A stretch of 64,000 bases of DNA. It comes from Moraxella atlantae NBRC 14588. GTDB lineage: Bacteria > Pseudomonadota > Gammaproteobacteria > Pseudomonadales > Moraxellaceae. Below are positions 34,346 through 42,638 of this stretch, one piece after another (within the stretch, counting starts at the first letter, position 1; the number at the start of each line of letters is the position of its first letter). The stretch spans positions 53,692 through 117,691 of the forward strand of contig NZ_BCUL01000007.1 of NCBI RefSeq assembly GCF_001591265.1, read 5' to 3'. The notes beneath the pieces were generated by a model. It was given only the letters and a program-made list of their open reading frames with translations, was not told the DNA's origin and did not search any database. The position numbers and the translations under genes were made by a program.

Positions 34346-35374
34346 ATGAAAATTTTAACCACCCAAACCTCTTTCAACAAAGACCTACAAACCAAACTTG
34401 ATACCGCCATGAGCCAGCCTGAGCTGATCCCCGAGGGTATTCGGCACTTTATTGGCGTTGAGGGTCTAAGCCGCGCCCAGCTGATGCAAATTTTGGACAA
34501 AGCCAATGGCTATTTGCTTGGCGATGGCAAAATCAAAAACAGCGATGAGCTTGACGGCTGTACGGTGATGAACCTGTTTTTTGAAAACTCCACACGCACG
34601 CGTACAACATTTGAAGTGGCGGCAAAACGCCTTGGCGCGAACGTCACCAGTATTGATATTGCCAAATCTAGTACGCAAAAAGGCGAAAGCTTGCGCGATA
34701 CCTTGTGGAATCTTGAGGCCATGACGGCAGACATTTTTGTTGTGCGTCATAGCGCGTCGGGTGCGGCGCACTTTATGGCAACCGAAGTTACGCCCAATAT
34801 CGCCATCATCAACGGTGGTGACGGTTGGCACGCGCACCCAACGCAAGCGTTGCTTGATATGCTCACCATTCACCGCGAGGCAGCGCGTCCGTTTGAACAG
34901 CTACGCGTTGCTATCATTGGTGATATCAAACACAGCCGTGTAGCGCGCTCAGATATTGCCGCGCTCAAAACCTTGGGTACAACCGATATCCGCGTAGTCG
35001 CGCCCAAGACCTTGCTGCCTAAGGGCATCGAGCGTTATGGCGTGCAAGTGTTTAATGATTTGGATCAAGCGATTGTGGATTGCGATGTGGTTATTGGCTT
35101 ACGCATTCAAAACGAGCGCATCGGCTCGCCGCTGCTACCCTCAACCAACGAGTATTTCAAGGCATACGGCATCACGCCCGAACGCCTCAAACGCGCGCGC
35201 CCTGACGCGATTGTCATGCACCCAGGTCCGATGAATCGCGGCGTTGAAATTGCCTCAAGTGTTGCCGATGGTGCGCAATCGGTGATTTTAAAACAGGTCA
35301 ATAACGGTATTGCCATTCGCATGGCGGTGTTGGCCCTCGCCATGCAGGGGCAGCGACAAGCTAGATTGCGCTAA
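34346..35374 (+). CDS. pyrB: Aspartate carbamoyltransferase catalytic subunit
   Basis: Condenses carbamoyl phosphate and aspartate in pyrimidine synthesis. The 342-residue protein has the carbamoyl-phosphate signature [13 protein letters not shown] and the [15 protein letters not shown] loop. [12 protein letters not shown] and [11 protein letters not shown] are also present. A pyrI regulatory subunit is absent; instead an inactive dihydroorotase follows, the Pseudomonas-type arrangement where the two form a complex. The gene starts only 25 bases after the fused methylase-endonuclease and may be read through from it. The N-terminal extension of about 30 residues before [11 protein letters not shown] is typical of this class. 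Confidence 0.95.
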   Translation: MKILTTQTSFNKDLQTKLDTAMSQPELIPEGIRHFIGVEGLSRAQLMQILDKANGYLLGDGKIKNSDELDGCTVMNLFFENSTRTRTTFEVAAKRLGANVTSIDIAKSSTQKGESLRDTLWNLEAMTADIFVVRHSASGAAHFMATEVTPNIAIINGGDGWHAHPTQALLDMLTIHREAARPFEQLRVAIIGDIKHSRVARSDIAALKTLGTTDIRVVAPKTLLPKGIERYGVQVFNDLDQAIVDCDVVIGLRIQNERIGSPLLPSTNEYFKAYGITPERLKRARPDAIVMHPGPMNRGVEIASSVADGAQSVILKQVNNGIAIRMAVLALAMQGQRQARLR

Positions 35375-35641
35375 GAAATAAGGTTGTGGCGGCTGCGTCA
35401 CCACCAAAGCCAAAAAAGCTGTAAGGGTATGCCAAGGTCGGGCAAGACAGCCAAAAAGTTACGGTTGAGCGCCGTACCGATGACTAACAAGATGAAGTGG
35501 TTACGCACGGTGTGGTGAGTTTTGCCAATCCTGATGAGAGCCCAACACTTGATGAGACTGACACGCGCGTATTGACTTAACGCTAACGGCGCACCTTATT
35601 TTTGCTTCTTTGCTTTATGAAAACGAGATCAAGAGAACCGC
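35375..35641 (+). other. pyrB-pyrC' spacer with a possible decayed reading frame
   Basis: These 267 bases hold no intact gene. One frame reads VTVERRTDD, stop, QDEVVTHGVVSF and on to DETDTRVLT before a second stop (about 35459-35580), which looks protein-like but is broken. Short hairpin-forming GGTTGTGGCGGCTGCGTCACCACC lies at the start. No good terminator is visible, so pyrB and pyrC' may be cotranscribed. Confidence 0.35.
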
Positions 35642-36802
35642 ATGAAAAATTTACTTCCATCCAACTGGCAATTTGATACCGACCAACTACCCACCGCTAC
35701 CAATGATAAATGGCTGTTGCCGCCCTTGGTAGACTTGTGCGCGCGTTTGCGTGAACCGGGGCATCAGCAACACGGCACACTCAAATCCGAAGGCAACGCC
35801 GCCCGCCAAAACGGCTTTTTACATGTTGTTGTACCACCCGACACCCAACCTGTACTAGAAAACGGATCGCTGCTGGCAGGCTTGCGTGAACGCGCGTACC
35901 ATGATGCAGGCATTCATCTGCATGTGTTGGGCGCATTGACGGCTGGGCTGGCAGGTGAATTTCCTGCCAATATGCTGGGACTCAAACAAGGCGGTGCCAT
36001 TGGCGTGACCAATGCACGACGCAGTTTTGCCAATGATGATGTATTGTTACGCGCGCTTGAATACGCTGCCACCTTTGACATTAAGGTGTTTTTTTACCCC
36101 GATGAGCCAAGTCTGTCCAAAAATGGCGTGGCACATGATGGCTATATTGCCTCGTATCACGGCTTGGCAGGCATTCCGTGGATTGCCGAAACCGTCGCCC
36201 TTGCCAAACAGTTGTTGATTGTCGAGGAAACAGGCGTATCAGCGCATTTTAGCCAGCTGACTTGTAAGTCTTCGATGGATTTAATCCGCTGGGCAAAACA
36301 ACGTGGTTTGCCAATTACCTGTGATGTTGCCATGCATCAGTTGCACTTGACCGATGATGCGCTGATTGGCTTTAATGCGTTAGCCTATGTCTTGCCGCCT
36401 TTACGCAGCAACACCGACCAAAAGGCACTGCTTGAGGGCTTGCAAGATGGCACGATTGATGCAATTTGTAGCCACCATGAGCCACTGGCAAAAACCGCCA
36501 AGCAAGCCCCATTTGCCGAATGTCAGCCCGGCATTAGCACATTAGACACGTTTATGGCATTGGGTTGCCAGCTGGTGCGTGACGGTATCTTGACCGCCGA
36601 GCAACTGATCGAAAAAATTGCCATCAATCCTGCGCGCATTGCAGGCATTGAGTCGCAATGGCGTGATATTGGTGGTGCGGTATTGGTTGATCCCAATCAA
36701 GCTTGGCAAGTCACGGCGGATACCATGCATTCGGCAGGCAAGAACACGCCGTTTATTGGTAGTACACTGGTAGGACGAGTTGATCAACTATTTTTTAATT
36801 AA
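35642..36802 (+). CDS. Dihydroorotase-like non-catalytic subunit (PyrC' type)
   Basis: A 386-residue amidohydrolase-fold protein related to dihydroorotase. In active enzymes the first metal motif is D-x-H-x-H followed by LREPG. Here the segment reads LVDLCARLREPG, so both histidines are missing although LREPG is kept. The later metal histidines are also not in canonical context, so I infer no catalysis. In Pseudomonas such inactive PyrC' chains form a dodecamer with PyrB and are needed for its activity. Its place directly after pyrB fits that role. An active dihydroorotase must be encoded elsewhere. Confidence 0.85.
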   Translation: MKNLLPSNWQFDTDQLPTATNDKWLLPPLVDLCARLREPGHQQHGTLKSEGNAARQNGFLHVVVPPDTQPVLENGSLLAGLRERAYHDAGIHLHVLGALTAGLAGEFPANMLGLKQGGAIGVTNARRSFANDDVLLRALEYAATFDIKVFFYPDEPSLSKNGVAHDGYIASYHGLAGIPWIAETVALAKQLLIVEETGVSAHFSQLTCKSSMDLIRWAKQRGLPITCDVAMHQLHLTDDALIGFNALAYVLPPLRSNTDQKALLEGLQDGTIDAICSHHEPLAKTAKQAPFAECQPGISTLDTFMALGCQLVRDGILTAEQLIEKIAINPARIAGIESQWRDIGGAVLVDPNQAWQVTADTMHSAGKNTPFIGSTLVGRVDQLFFN

Positions 36803-36831
36803 TATTTTTATATAAATTAAAAATTCTTGAT

Positions 36832-38116
36832 TTCACAAAGTCAAGCTTCTTATCAGAACAATAAACGTTTGGTTATCCGCTGTGCGGTTTATCATCCGTT
36901 GCCGTAAACCTGCGACTTTAGGCGGTGGATATAAGGCAACTCCGAAACCATGCTTGCACACAGAAACTTGTTAAATATGTTAAACTAACCCCATGAAAAC
37001 CCTCAAGCTACGCATACGAGATAAACACACAGACCAACTAAACCGCCTAAGCGGTTCGGTCAATTTTGTGTGGAACTATGTTAATGACTTGAGTTTTAAA
37101 TACTTACAACGTACTGGTAAATTCTTTAGTGCCTATGACCTAAACGAATACACCAAAGGTAGCGGTGAACTACTTGGCTTGCATTCTCAAACCATACAAG
37201 CCATCAATGAAACCCATGCCAAATCGCGTCGCCAATTCAAAAAGGCTAAACTTAACTGGCGAACCAACAGCCCAAAGGCAAAGCGTAAAAGCCTAGGTTG
37301 GATTCCATTTAAGCAATCCGCAATCAAGTTACTGGCTACCCATCAGACGGGTAAAAAAGGCTTAAAATCAACCTTACAGCTTAGTTTAACCAAAGGGCAG
37401 AAGCTAATTATAGACTTATGGGATAGCTACAATCTTAGCCTATATCAAATAAACACCCTTGAGGTCGTCCAAGACAGCCGTAACCGATGGTATGCGTGTA
37501 TCACCGTCAAAGAATACCCAAAACAGCAATGTGGTACAGGTAGTGTCGGTATTGACTTAGGCTTAAAAGACAGTGCCACCGCCTCAAATGGCGATAAACT
37601 ACAAATTAAACAAACACAGGCATGGGCTAAAAAATTGGGTGTCGCCCAACGTGCCAAAAACAAACAACGTGTCAAAGCGATTCATGCCAAAATCAAAAAC
37701 ACACGCCAAGACCTGATACATAAATTCACCACAGGGCTATTCAAAGACAATGCCCTAATCGTGGTTGGTGACGTTAAAACCACCCAATTTAACAGCAAAA
37801 AAGGCAAACTAGCCAAAAGCGTATATGACGCAGGTTGGTTTGAACTCAAACGACAACTGACCTACAAATGCGAGAACGCAGGTTGCCGTTTTGAAATCGT
37901 GAATGAGAGATACACGACCCAGCGATGTTCGTGTTGCGGTGAAATCACCGCCAATAGTCCGAAAGGTAGAAAATCGCTTGGAATAAGAGAATGGACTTGT
38001 GCTAAGTGTGGCACATGGCATGATAGAGATATTAACGCCAGTAAGAACATTCTTGCGGTCGGGCTTGACCGTCTTGTAGAAGGAATCCCCTCACTTTAGG
38101 GAGGGGAGGAAGTCAA
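36832..38116 (+). mobile_element. IS200/IS605-type TnpB-only element (IS1341-like)
   Basis: The element carries tnpB but no tnpA transposase. The right end is clear: after the tnpB stop, a hairpin CCCCTCACTTTAGGGAGGGG followed by AGGAAGTCAA is the classic right end, placing the border at about 38116. The left end is less certain. The sequence TTGAT at 36827-36831, a known target motif of several relatives, would put it at 36832; TTCAC at 36832-36836 is the alternative. Leader bases 36850-36990 contain several inverted-repeat elements. The element has cut the 3' end of the small exported-protein gene. Confidence 0.75.
36993..38099 (+). CDS. tnpB: RNA-guided endonuclease TnpB (OrfB)
   Basis: A 368-residue RuvC-like nuclease that in relatives is guided by an RNA from the element's own right end. 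The N-terminal helix-turn-helix-like region (SGSVNFVWNYVNDL) is followed by the wedge and RuvC parts. RuvC-I Asp188 sits in VGIDLGLKD, and the zinc finger is C312-x2-C315...C336-x2-C339. RuvC-III is HDRDINASKNI (Asp344/Asp346). The canonical RuvC-II Glu position (VVGDV, 257-261) is Gly259; Glu305 in VNERYTTQ could replace it, as in Fanzor-like TnpBs. The frame is intact. No TnpA is present, so movement would need help in trans. Confidence 0.9.
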   Translation: MKTLKLRIRDKHTDQLNRLSGSVNFVWNYVNDLSFKYLQRTGKFFSAYDLNEYTKGSGELLGLHSQTIQAINETHAKSRRQFKKAKLNWRTNSPKAKRKSLGWIPFKQSAIKLLATHQTGKKGLKSTLQLSLTKGQKLIIDLWDSYNLSLYQINTLEVVQDSRNRWYACITVKEYPKQQCGTGSVGIDLGLKDSATASNGDKLQIKQTQAWAKKLGVAQRAKNKQRVKAIHAKIKNTRQDLIHKFTTGLFKDNALIVVGDVKTTQFNSKKGKLAKSVYDAGWFELKRQLTYKCENAGCRFEIVNERYTTQRCSCCGEITANSPKGRKSLGIREWTCAKCGTWHDRDINASKNILAVGLDRLVEGIPSL

Positions 38117-38136
38117 TTGTATAGCGCAGGTATTAG
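38060..38136 (+). ncRNA. Inferred guide (omega/re) RNA 3' part and guide segment
   Basis: By analogy with characterised TnpB elements, the guide RNA overlaps the 3' end of tnpB, folds through the CCCCTC...GAGGGG hairpin, and ends with about 16-20 bases of flanking DNA. The flanking guide here would be 38117-38136. That segment is antisense to the 3' end of the small exported-protein gene. The RNA 5' end is not determinable by eye. Confidence 0.5.
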
Positions 38137-38343
38137 CGCTTTGGTTGAAGCTTGGGCGGTCTTTTCGGCAGACTGGTGGACGGTTGGTTGGGCGGTGCTT
38201 GGTTTTGCCGTAGTTTTGTGTATCACCGTATGGTTAGCGGCTGTTTTGACGGTTTGGGCAAAGCTAGGATTTGCCAATAACAAGCCACTCGCAATAGCGA
38301 TGCCAGTGGCGATAAGACGAGTGTTTTGTGTTGAAATTGACAT
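38113..38343 (-). pseudogene. Small exported protein, 3' end replaced by the TnpB element
   Basis: A 76-residue frame beginning MSISTQNTRLIATGIAIAS with a signal peptide ending at NPSFAQ, then a Thr/Ala/Gln/Lys-rich mature part with no recognised domain. AAGGA lies 9 bases before the ATG. The stop codon is formed by the TnpB right end (TTGAC in this direction), so the original C-terminus is lost. Rejoining the two flanks across the element predicts a tail reading LYKSRIFNLY before a stop. The DDE element has inserted 16 bases upstream of the start, cutting off the native promoter. It may still be translated if the IS supplies a promoter. Confidence 0.65.
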
Positions 38344-38353
38344 ATAATGTCCT

Positions 38354-39503
38354 TAATAACTGAAGTTACGCACCGCTAATAGCCTTAAGCTGGGCAAAAG
38401 CCGACTGATTAGCGGAGACGAGTAGCTTCAAACGCAAAGCAAAATGATTCAACTTGGTTTTGATTTTCAAACACTCAAGCTTAAACACCGCATACGTGGC
38501 TAAAAAGATATGATTAACCCGTGCCCTTTGGCTATGCACAGGAGACCTACCCAAATTGGCATTTTGCTTTAACGACTTATGATACACTTCAACCTGCCAT
38601 CGTTTTTGATAGCTGTTGATAAACGTATCCTTGTCGCATTGCAAATCCGAACACACCAGATATAAAATCCCTGTGCTACCGTCTTTGTTTGTAAAGACTC
38701 GGCGTAATAACAAGACTTCATCATGGTAGTCATTTAAAAAGCCGTGGACAGGGGTATTATCGGGTAGATTAGACTCATCAATACGTACAAAGTTACCTTT
38801 TTGTCTATCATCAGGTGTTAAAGCCACTAAGCGATTTGACTTTAACGCAAAGATAAAATGTTTTTTGGCTTTACGGATGTGCTTGAATGTTGCATTGGCT
38901 GAAAACCAAGAATCGGCTAATACATAGTCGAATTTGACTTGGTTTTTAACTGCCATGTCAAACATCTCAAGTAAACGCTGATTTTTGGTTTTATCGCTTT
39001 TACGTTTAACCTTGCCTTTGTCATCGGTAAAGACGTTGGGTTTGGTGATGATGTCAAAGCTTAAGGGTATGTCGATGTCTTTGCGATGATACAGACAGTT
39101 AAGCAGGTTGATGCCTTTGACGTTTTTGTTTTGGGTGTGGTCGTAGTGCCAGCAGTTGATGTCGTCGATGCTTGTGTGCGGTTTAGGCTGTATGGTGTCG
39201 TCAAAGATGAGATAGCCTGTGGCATTGGGTGTGGCATTTTCATGCTGTCTTAGCATGGGTTTAATCAGTTGCCATTGTTCTTTGGCGGTGAGTGTTTCGC
39301 TGTTTAAAAATCGGGTGATGCTGTCATGGTAGATGCTCCCTTGTAGTAGATTGGCAAGTCCTGTGGCGGTGGTTTGCCCAAAACTTGCAATGAGGTAGTC
39401 GCTGTAGAGTTCTATCATGTCTTTGTTCATTTGTTTACTCTCGCTGACCAATTTTTTTGTTATAATAACGCTTTTTTAAAGGGCTGCGTAACTTCAGTTA
39501 ATA
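38354..39503 (-). mobile_element. Complete DDE insertion sequence, 1140 bp, with 5-bp target duplication
   Basis: The element spans 38359-39498. Both ends start ACTGAAGTTACGCA (14-bp perfect terminal inverted repeat), then diverge. TAATA flanks it on both sides (38354-38358 and 39499-39503), the expected target duplication. One transposase gene fills almost the whole element. Both intact ends and an intact gene suggest a recent insertion. I cannot place the family with certainty: the transposase resembles the IS4/IS701-like DDE group. Confidence 0.85.
38366..39430 (-). CDS. DDE transposase (IS4/IS701-like group)
   Basis: A transposase of about 354 residues, full length. The catalytic acidic residues are apparent in LIFDDTIQPKPH (first Asp), YVLADSWFSAN (second Asp), and the YQKRWQVEVYHKSLKQN block (Glu in a YREK-like setting). 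TGILYLVCSD and the C-terminal LECLKIKTKLNHFALR are typical of this group. ATG 39430 with GAGAG upstream is the likely start; a TTG at 39451 is possible. The stop lies only 7 bases inside the left inverted repeat. Confidence 0.88.
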   Translation of the reverse strand: MNKDMIELYSDYLIASFGQTTATGLANLLQGSIYHDSITRFLNSETLTAKEQWQLIKPMLRQHENATPNATGYLIFDDTIQPKPHTSIDDINCWHYDHTQNKNVKGINLLNCLYHRKDIDIPLSFDIITKPNVFTDDKGKVKRKSDKTKNQRLLEMFDMAVKNQVKFDYVLADSWFSANATFKHIRKAKKHFIFALKSNRLVALTPDDRQKGNFVRIDESNLPDNTPVHGFLNDYHDEVLLLRRVFTNKDGSTGILYLVCSDLQCDKDTFINSYQKRWQVEVYHKSLKQNANLGRSPVHSQRARVNHIFLATYAVFKLECLKIKTKLNHFALRLKLLVSANQSAFAQLKAISGA

Positions 39504-39693
39504 ATATGAGGATAACCCGTGAGAACACATTGATAAGGCAGTTCGAGATTGTTCTCAGCCCGCAAGTGGTTTTAACTACCTGTAATCTTCGCTGACGGCA
39601 ACTGCACTGTGCGCCGATTTTGGCATGCTTGCAAACCGATTTGTTAGCGGCGTGTGGTACAATCGTAAAAAATTCTCTCGACTAATTTGCGCG
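39504..39693 (+). other. Short region between the IS and the DUF2127 gene
   Basis: It presumably once contained the promoter of the small exported-protein gene (reading left) and holds that of the DUF2127 gene (reading right). GAGAAC...GTTCTC arms around 39518-39555 could form a weak hairpin. No gene is seen. Confidence 0.4.
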
Positions 39694-40242
39694 ATGACTG
39701 ATTTAAATTCTAAGCCTTATTCAACCAGCGCTCATGCGATATCGGCAGACAACGCCCAGCAAGCCGCGATGACCCAACAACCATCACGCCCTAACCGTGC
39801 TATTGGCATGGTGGCAGCGTATGAATTGCTCAAGGGCATTGGCGCGGTATTGGTGGCGGTGGTATTGGCAATTTGGCATACCCGTATTGAGCATGTAGCA
39901 GGTACTTCGATTGCAGCGGTGCGCCGCACGTGGGGGCAGTGGTTTGCGCCGCAGCTTGATACGCTGGCAGGTTGGGCGCAGGGCATTGATGGGCATTGGC
40001 GTGGGTTGGTGGCCTTGGTGCTGGGCTATGCGGCGTTGCGCTTTTTGGAGGCGTATGGCTTGTACCGTGACCGTGCGTGGGCATACTGGCTCAGCTTGCT
40101 GGGTTATGGGATTTTTTTACCCGTTGAATTTTATGACGTGATCGCTAAGCCGTTTAACTGGCTGCATCTGTGTGTCTTGTTGCTCAACGCGTTGGTGTTT
40201 TGGCTGGTATTTCGCAGTATGCGCCAAAAGGGTTTGATTTAA
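39694..40242 (+). CDS. DUF2127 family inner-membrane protein
   Basis: A 182-residue membrane protein. After about 40 polar residues come AYELLKGIGAVLVAVVLAIW (helix 1), a loop, then three more helices (VALVLGYAALRFLEAYGLY, LLGYGIFLPVEFYDVI, LHLCVLLLNALVFWLVF). The motifs KGIGA, RFLEAYGL and PVEFYD are the DUF2127 (PF09900) signature. The function is unknown. ATG 39694 is used rather than the in-frame start at 39625, whose extra residues include none of the family pattern. A terminator follows at 40272-40301. Confidence 0.8.
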   Translation: MTDLNSKPYSTSAHAISADNAQQAAMTQQPSRPNRAIGMVAAYELLKGIGAVLVAVVLAIWHTRIEHVAGTSIAAVRRTWGQWFAPQLDTLAGWAQGIDGHWRGLVALVLGYAALRFLEAYGLYRDRAWAYWLSLLGYGIFLPVEFYDVIAKPFNWLHLCVLLLNALVFWLVFRSMRQKGLI

Positions 40243-40271
40243 CGGTCACACTTTGGCGATAAAAACGGCAT

Positions 40272-40301
40272 AAAAAAAGGGCACTCACGCCCTTTTTTTT
40301 A
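40272..40301. terminator. Bidirectional terminator between DUF2127 and YihY genes
   Basis: Stem AAAAAAAGGGC/GCCCTTTTTTT with a 6-base loop, between converging genes. Confidence 0.85.
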
Positions 40302-40316
40302 TCCTGTTGGGAAAAA

Positions 40317-42341
40317 TCAGCCTTGTTTGTGCGGATTGTCGCGCTCATCGATGATTTGCACTGATTTGGGCTGGTGGTCGTGGTGATCATCGCGCGTGTG
40401 CTCATGGATCAAGTGTTTGAGCTTTTTAAACTTGCGTTGAATAAAATTGCCGCGCTTAATCGGATTGGCACTGCGCATCAAGCCATCATCATTGATTTGT
40501 ACGGCGTGTTTGAGCTCATCGGTCGCACCGTCCAAGCGATTGGGGATAAAGCCGTCTACGCCTTGCTGCTCGACAATCGGATGACCGAGCTGTGCTTGAT
40601 AATTGAGTGTTTCATGAAAATTTTGTTCATTCATGCGCGCATCATAGCTGGTATCAATGCCATCAATGTGCTGCGCTAGGCGGCTTTTGGGGGCATTTGA
40701 CACATCGCTGTCGTTGCCTGCATAGTCAATCAGCGCGTCGTATTCTTTGCCTGTGGGCTGGCGTGTCGATGGCTTGATAGACGTATGCGCGTGTGGTTGG
40801 TTGTGCTTTTGGCTCATGGTTGGGTCCAAACTTGGTTCACCTGCGCCCGTTTGGGCATGTAGTTGGGCGGCATGTATTTGGGCATTGGTGGCTGCATTTT
40901 GTTCGGCGGTGTCCTCTACCACGCGGTCTTTGTCGGTGTCTTTGATGCGCTGGTCTTTGTTAATCACATCGCTGATTTGTCCACCTGATAGTCCGCTTTT
41001 TTCACGCCCCTGTACCAGTGAGTTGTCATTGATTTTGTGCTTGCCTTTGGGCTGATCAATGTCATCAGCATCGGGTTTTTGGCGTGGCTCCATCGTATCA
41101 AAGATATCTGCCAATGATATCGAAAAATTGCGCTGCAACATGCGTTCATTTTTTGCCATTAGCGCGACCCATTCCCGCGATTGCGGCACATATTTTTGCA
41201 TTTTTTGTAAATCGGTGCGGTGTGGCAACGGGTAGGGCAGATTTTGGTAAAAATCCCACAGTGTGTAATCTTGCAATGAGCGTTTTAAAATATACTCATC
41301 TTTTTCGCTGTTGGTAATCAAATTGTTGTCTTGCAAAAACGTGATATAGGTGTACCAGTTGGGCATCTCGCGCCGCCCAAGCACATCACGCAAGCCCGCT
41401 TCATTAACTGCGTTGCCTTTTTTGTGCTCACGATACAAAACGTTGAGCATATCCATCAAGCTAAACAGCGCGTGGCGTGGGTTCAGCTCATCGGTTTCAA
41501 AGATCGTCAAGCTATAACTAATCTCAACGCCAAGCAAAATCACGTTCCAAGAAACATACACCCACAGCAAAAACAACGGCAACGCTGCAAACGCGCCATA
41601 CACCGCCTCATAACTGGTAAAGTTACTCACCGCCAAGCCAAAAAACTGCTTGAGTAGCTCAAAAATAATACCTGTGATGATACCTGCAATCAGCGCGTGT
41701 TTAAAGCGCACTTGACAGCGCGGAATAAACCAATAAATGCCGACAAACCCCAATGTCATCACCAATACCGACGCAATATGTACCCACACCGCCCAGTCAA
41801 TGGCATAACCGCCAAAGTTTTGGTTTAAAAAACTCAAACTTTGCACTGTGCTTGACACGATAAATGCCGTACCCAGCACAAACGGCGCGATTGTCACAAT
41901 CGCCCAATAGCGCAATAGATTAAACAACGTGGTTTCTTTTTTCTCAACGCGCCAAATCTCATTAAACGCCCGTTCAATGGTGAACAGCATCGATAATGTG
42001 GTAAACAGTAACGCTACCGCACCAATCAGCGACAAGTTTGATGCGTTACTGGTAAACTGCTGAATATAATCCGCCACCTGTGAGCCTGCCGAGGGCAACA
42101 AATTGCGCGAAATAGCCTCTTGGATTTGTTGTTTGGCACTTGCTAGCTGCGGAATCAGTGACAGCGTTACCAAAACAAGCGTCAAAATCGGCACCAGTGA
42201 TAACAGCGTGGTATAAGTCAGCGAGGCGGCTTTTTGCGTGCAATTATCATTCAAAAAGTTTTTAATCAAAAATACCACAAACTGCATCCATTTGTGCTGC
42301 ATGAAGCGGCTATTTTTTATTTTATTGATAAAATTTTCCAT
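40317..42341 (-). CDS. YihY/BrkB family membrane protein with long cytoplasmic tail
   Basis: A 674-residue protein. Residues about 20-290 form the YihY/UPF0761 domain with six transmembrane helices: KAASLTYTTLLSLVPILTLVLV near the N-terminus, VALLFTTLSMLFTIERAFNEIWRV, ALPLFLLWVYVSWNVILLGVEISYS. Residues 300-430 are a conserved cytoplasmic extension with a winged-helix-like look. The last 240 or so are polar and low in complexity, rich in His, Asp, Gln and Lys, and probably disordered. E. coli YihY has 290 residues. Its function is not established; an older RNase BN label for the family is no longer accepted. Confidence 0.85.
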   Translation of the reverse strand: MENFINKIKNSRFMQHKWMQFVVFLIKNFLNDNCTQKAASLTYTTLLSLVPILTLVLVTLSLIPQLASAKQQIQEAISRNLLPSAGSQVADYIQQFTSNASNLSLIGAVALLFTTLSMLFTIERAFNEIWRVEKKETTLFNLLRYWAIVTIAPFVLGTAFIVSSTVQSLSFLNQNFGGYAIDWAVWVHIASVLVMTLGFVGIYWFIPRCQVRFKHALIAGIITGIIFELLKQFFGLAVSNFTSYEAVYGAFAALPLFLLWVYVSWNVILLGVEISYSLTIFETDELNPRHALFSLMDMLNVLYREHKKGNAVNEAGLRDVLGRREMPNWYTYITFLQDNNLITNSEKDEYILKRSLQDYTLWDFYQNLPYPLPHRTDLQKMQKYVPQSREWVALMAKNERMLQRNFSISLADIFDTMEPRQKPDADDIDQPKGKHKINDNSLVQGREKSGLSGGQISDVINKDQRIKDTDKDRVVEDTAEQNAATNAQIHAAQLHAQTGAGEPSLDPTMSQKHNQPHAHTSIKPSTRQPTGKEYDALIDYAGNDSDVSNAPKSRLAQHIDGIDTSYDARMNEQNFHETLNYQAQLGHPIVEQQGVDGFIPNRLDGATDELKHAVQINDDGLMRSANPIKRGNFIQRKFKKLKHLIHEHTRDDHHDHQPKSVQIIDERDNPHKQG

Positions 42342-42638
42342 ACGCGTCAGGCTTTTGCTTTAGTGATCAAAGGTTGGGCAATGGGCAAAAAAAGTCCGTC
42401 CAATCACGGCGGACAACGGCGCGTCTATGGTATCATAACTGTATCGGCATTACATCGCTTTGCTTTGCCAATGTGGCTAAAATAACTGTAACGTTTTTTT
42501 GCGTTAGTTAGTTATTCCAATGTTACACGCTAAGCTGCTTTCATCGCCAAATCTCAACCACCTAAAACCCGCAAAAAAATTGCTCAAACTTTACAAGTGT
42601 TATGTTTTAAGCGCTTAAAACTAAAACAGGTAACCACC
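42342..42638 (+). other. Intergenic region between the YihY and WrbA-like genes
   Basis: Divergent promoters for both genes must lie here. GTCCGTCCAATCACGGCGGAC around 42391 is an imperfect inverted repeat. I see no gene. Confidence 0.4.

Noticed and set aside
38117..38347. 76-codon plus-strand hydrophobic frame overlapping the small exported-protein gene
   Set aside because: The minus-strand frame has a ribosome-binding site and a proper signal peptide. The plus frame is its complement.
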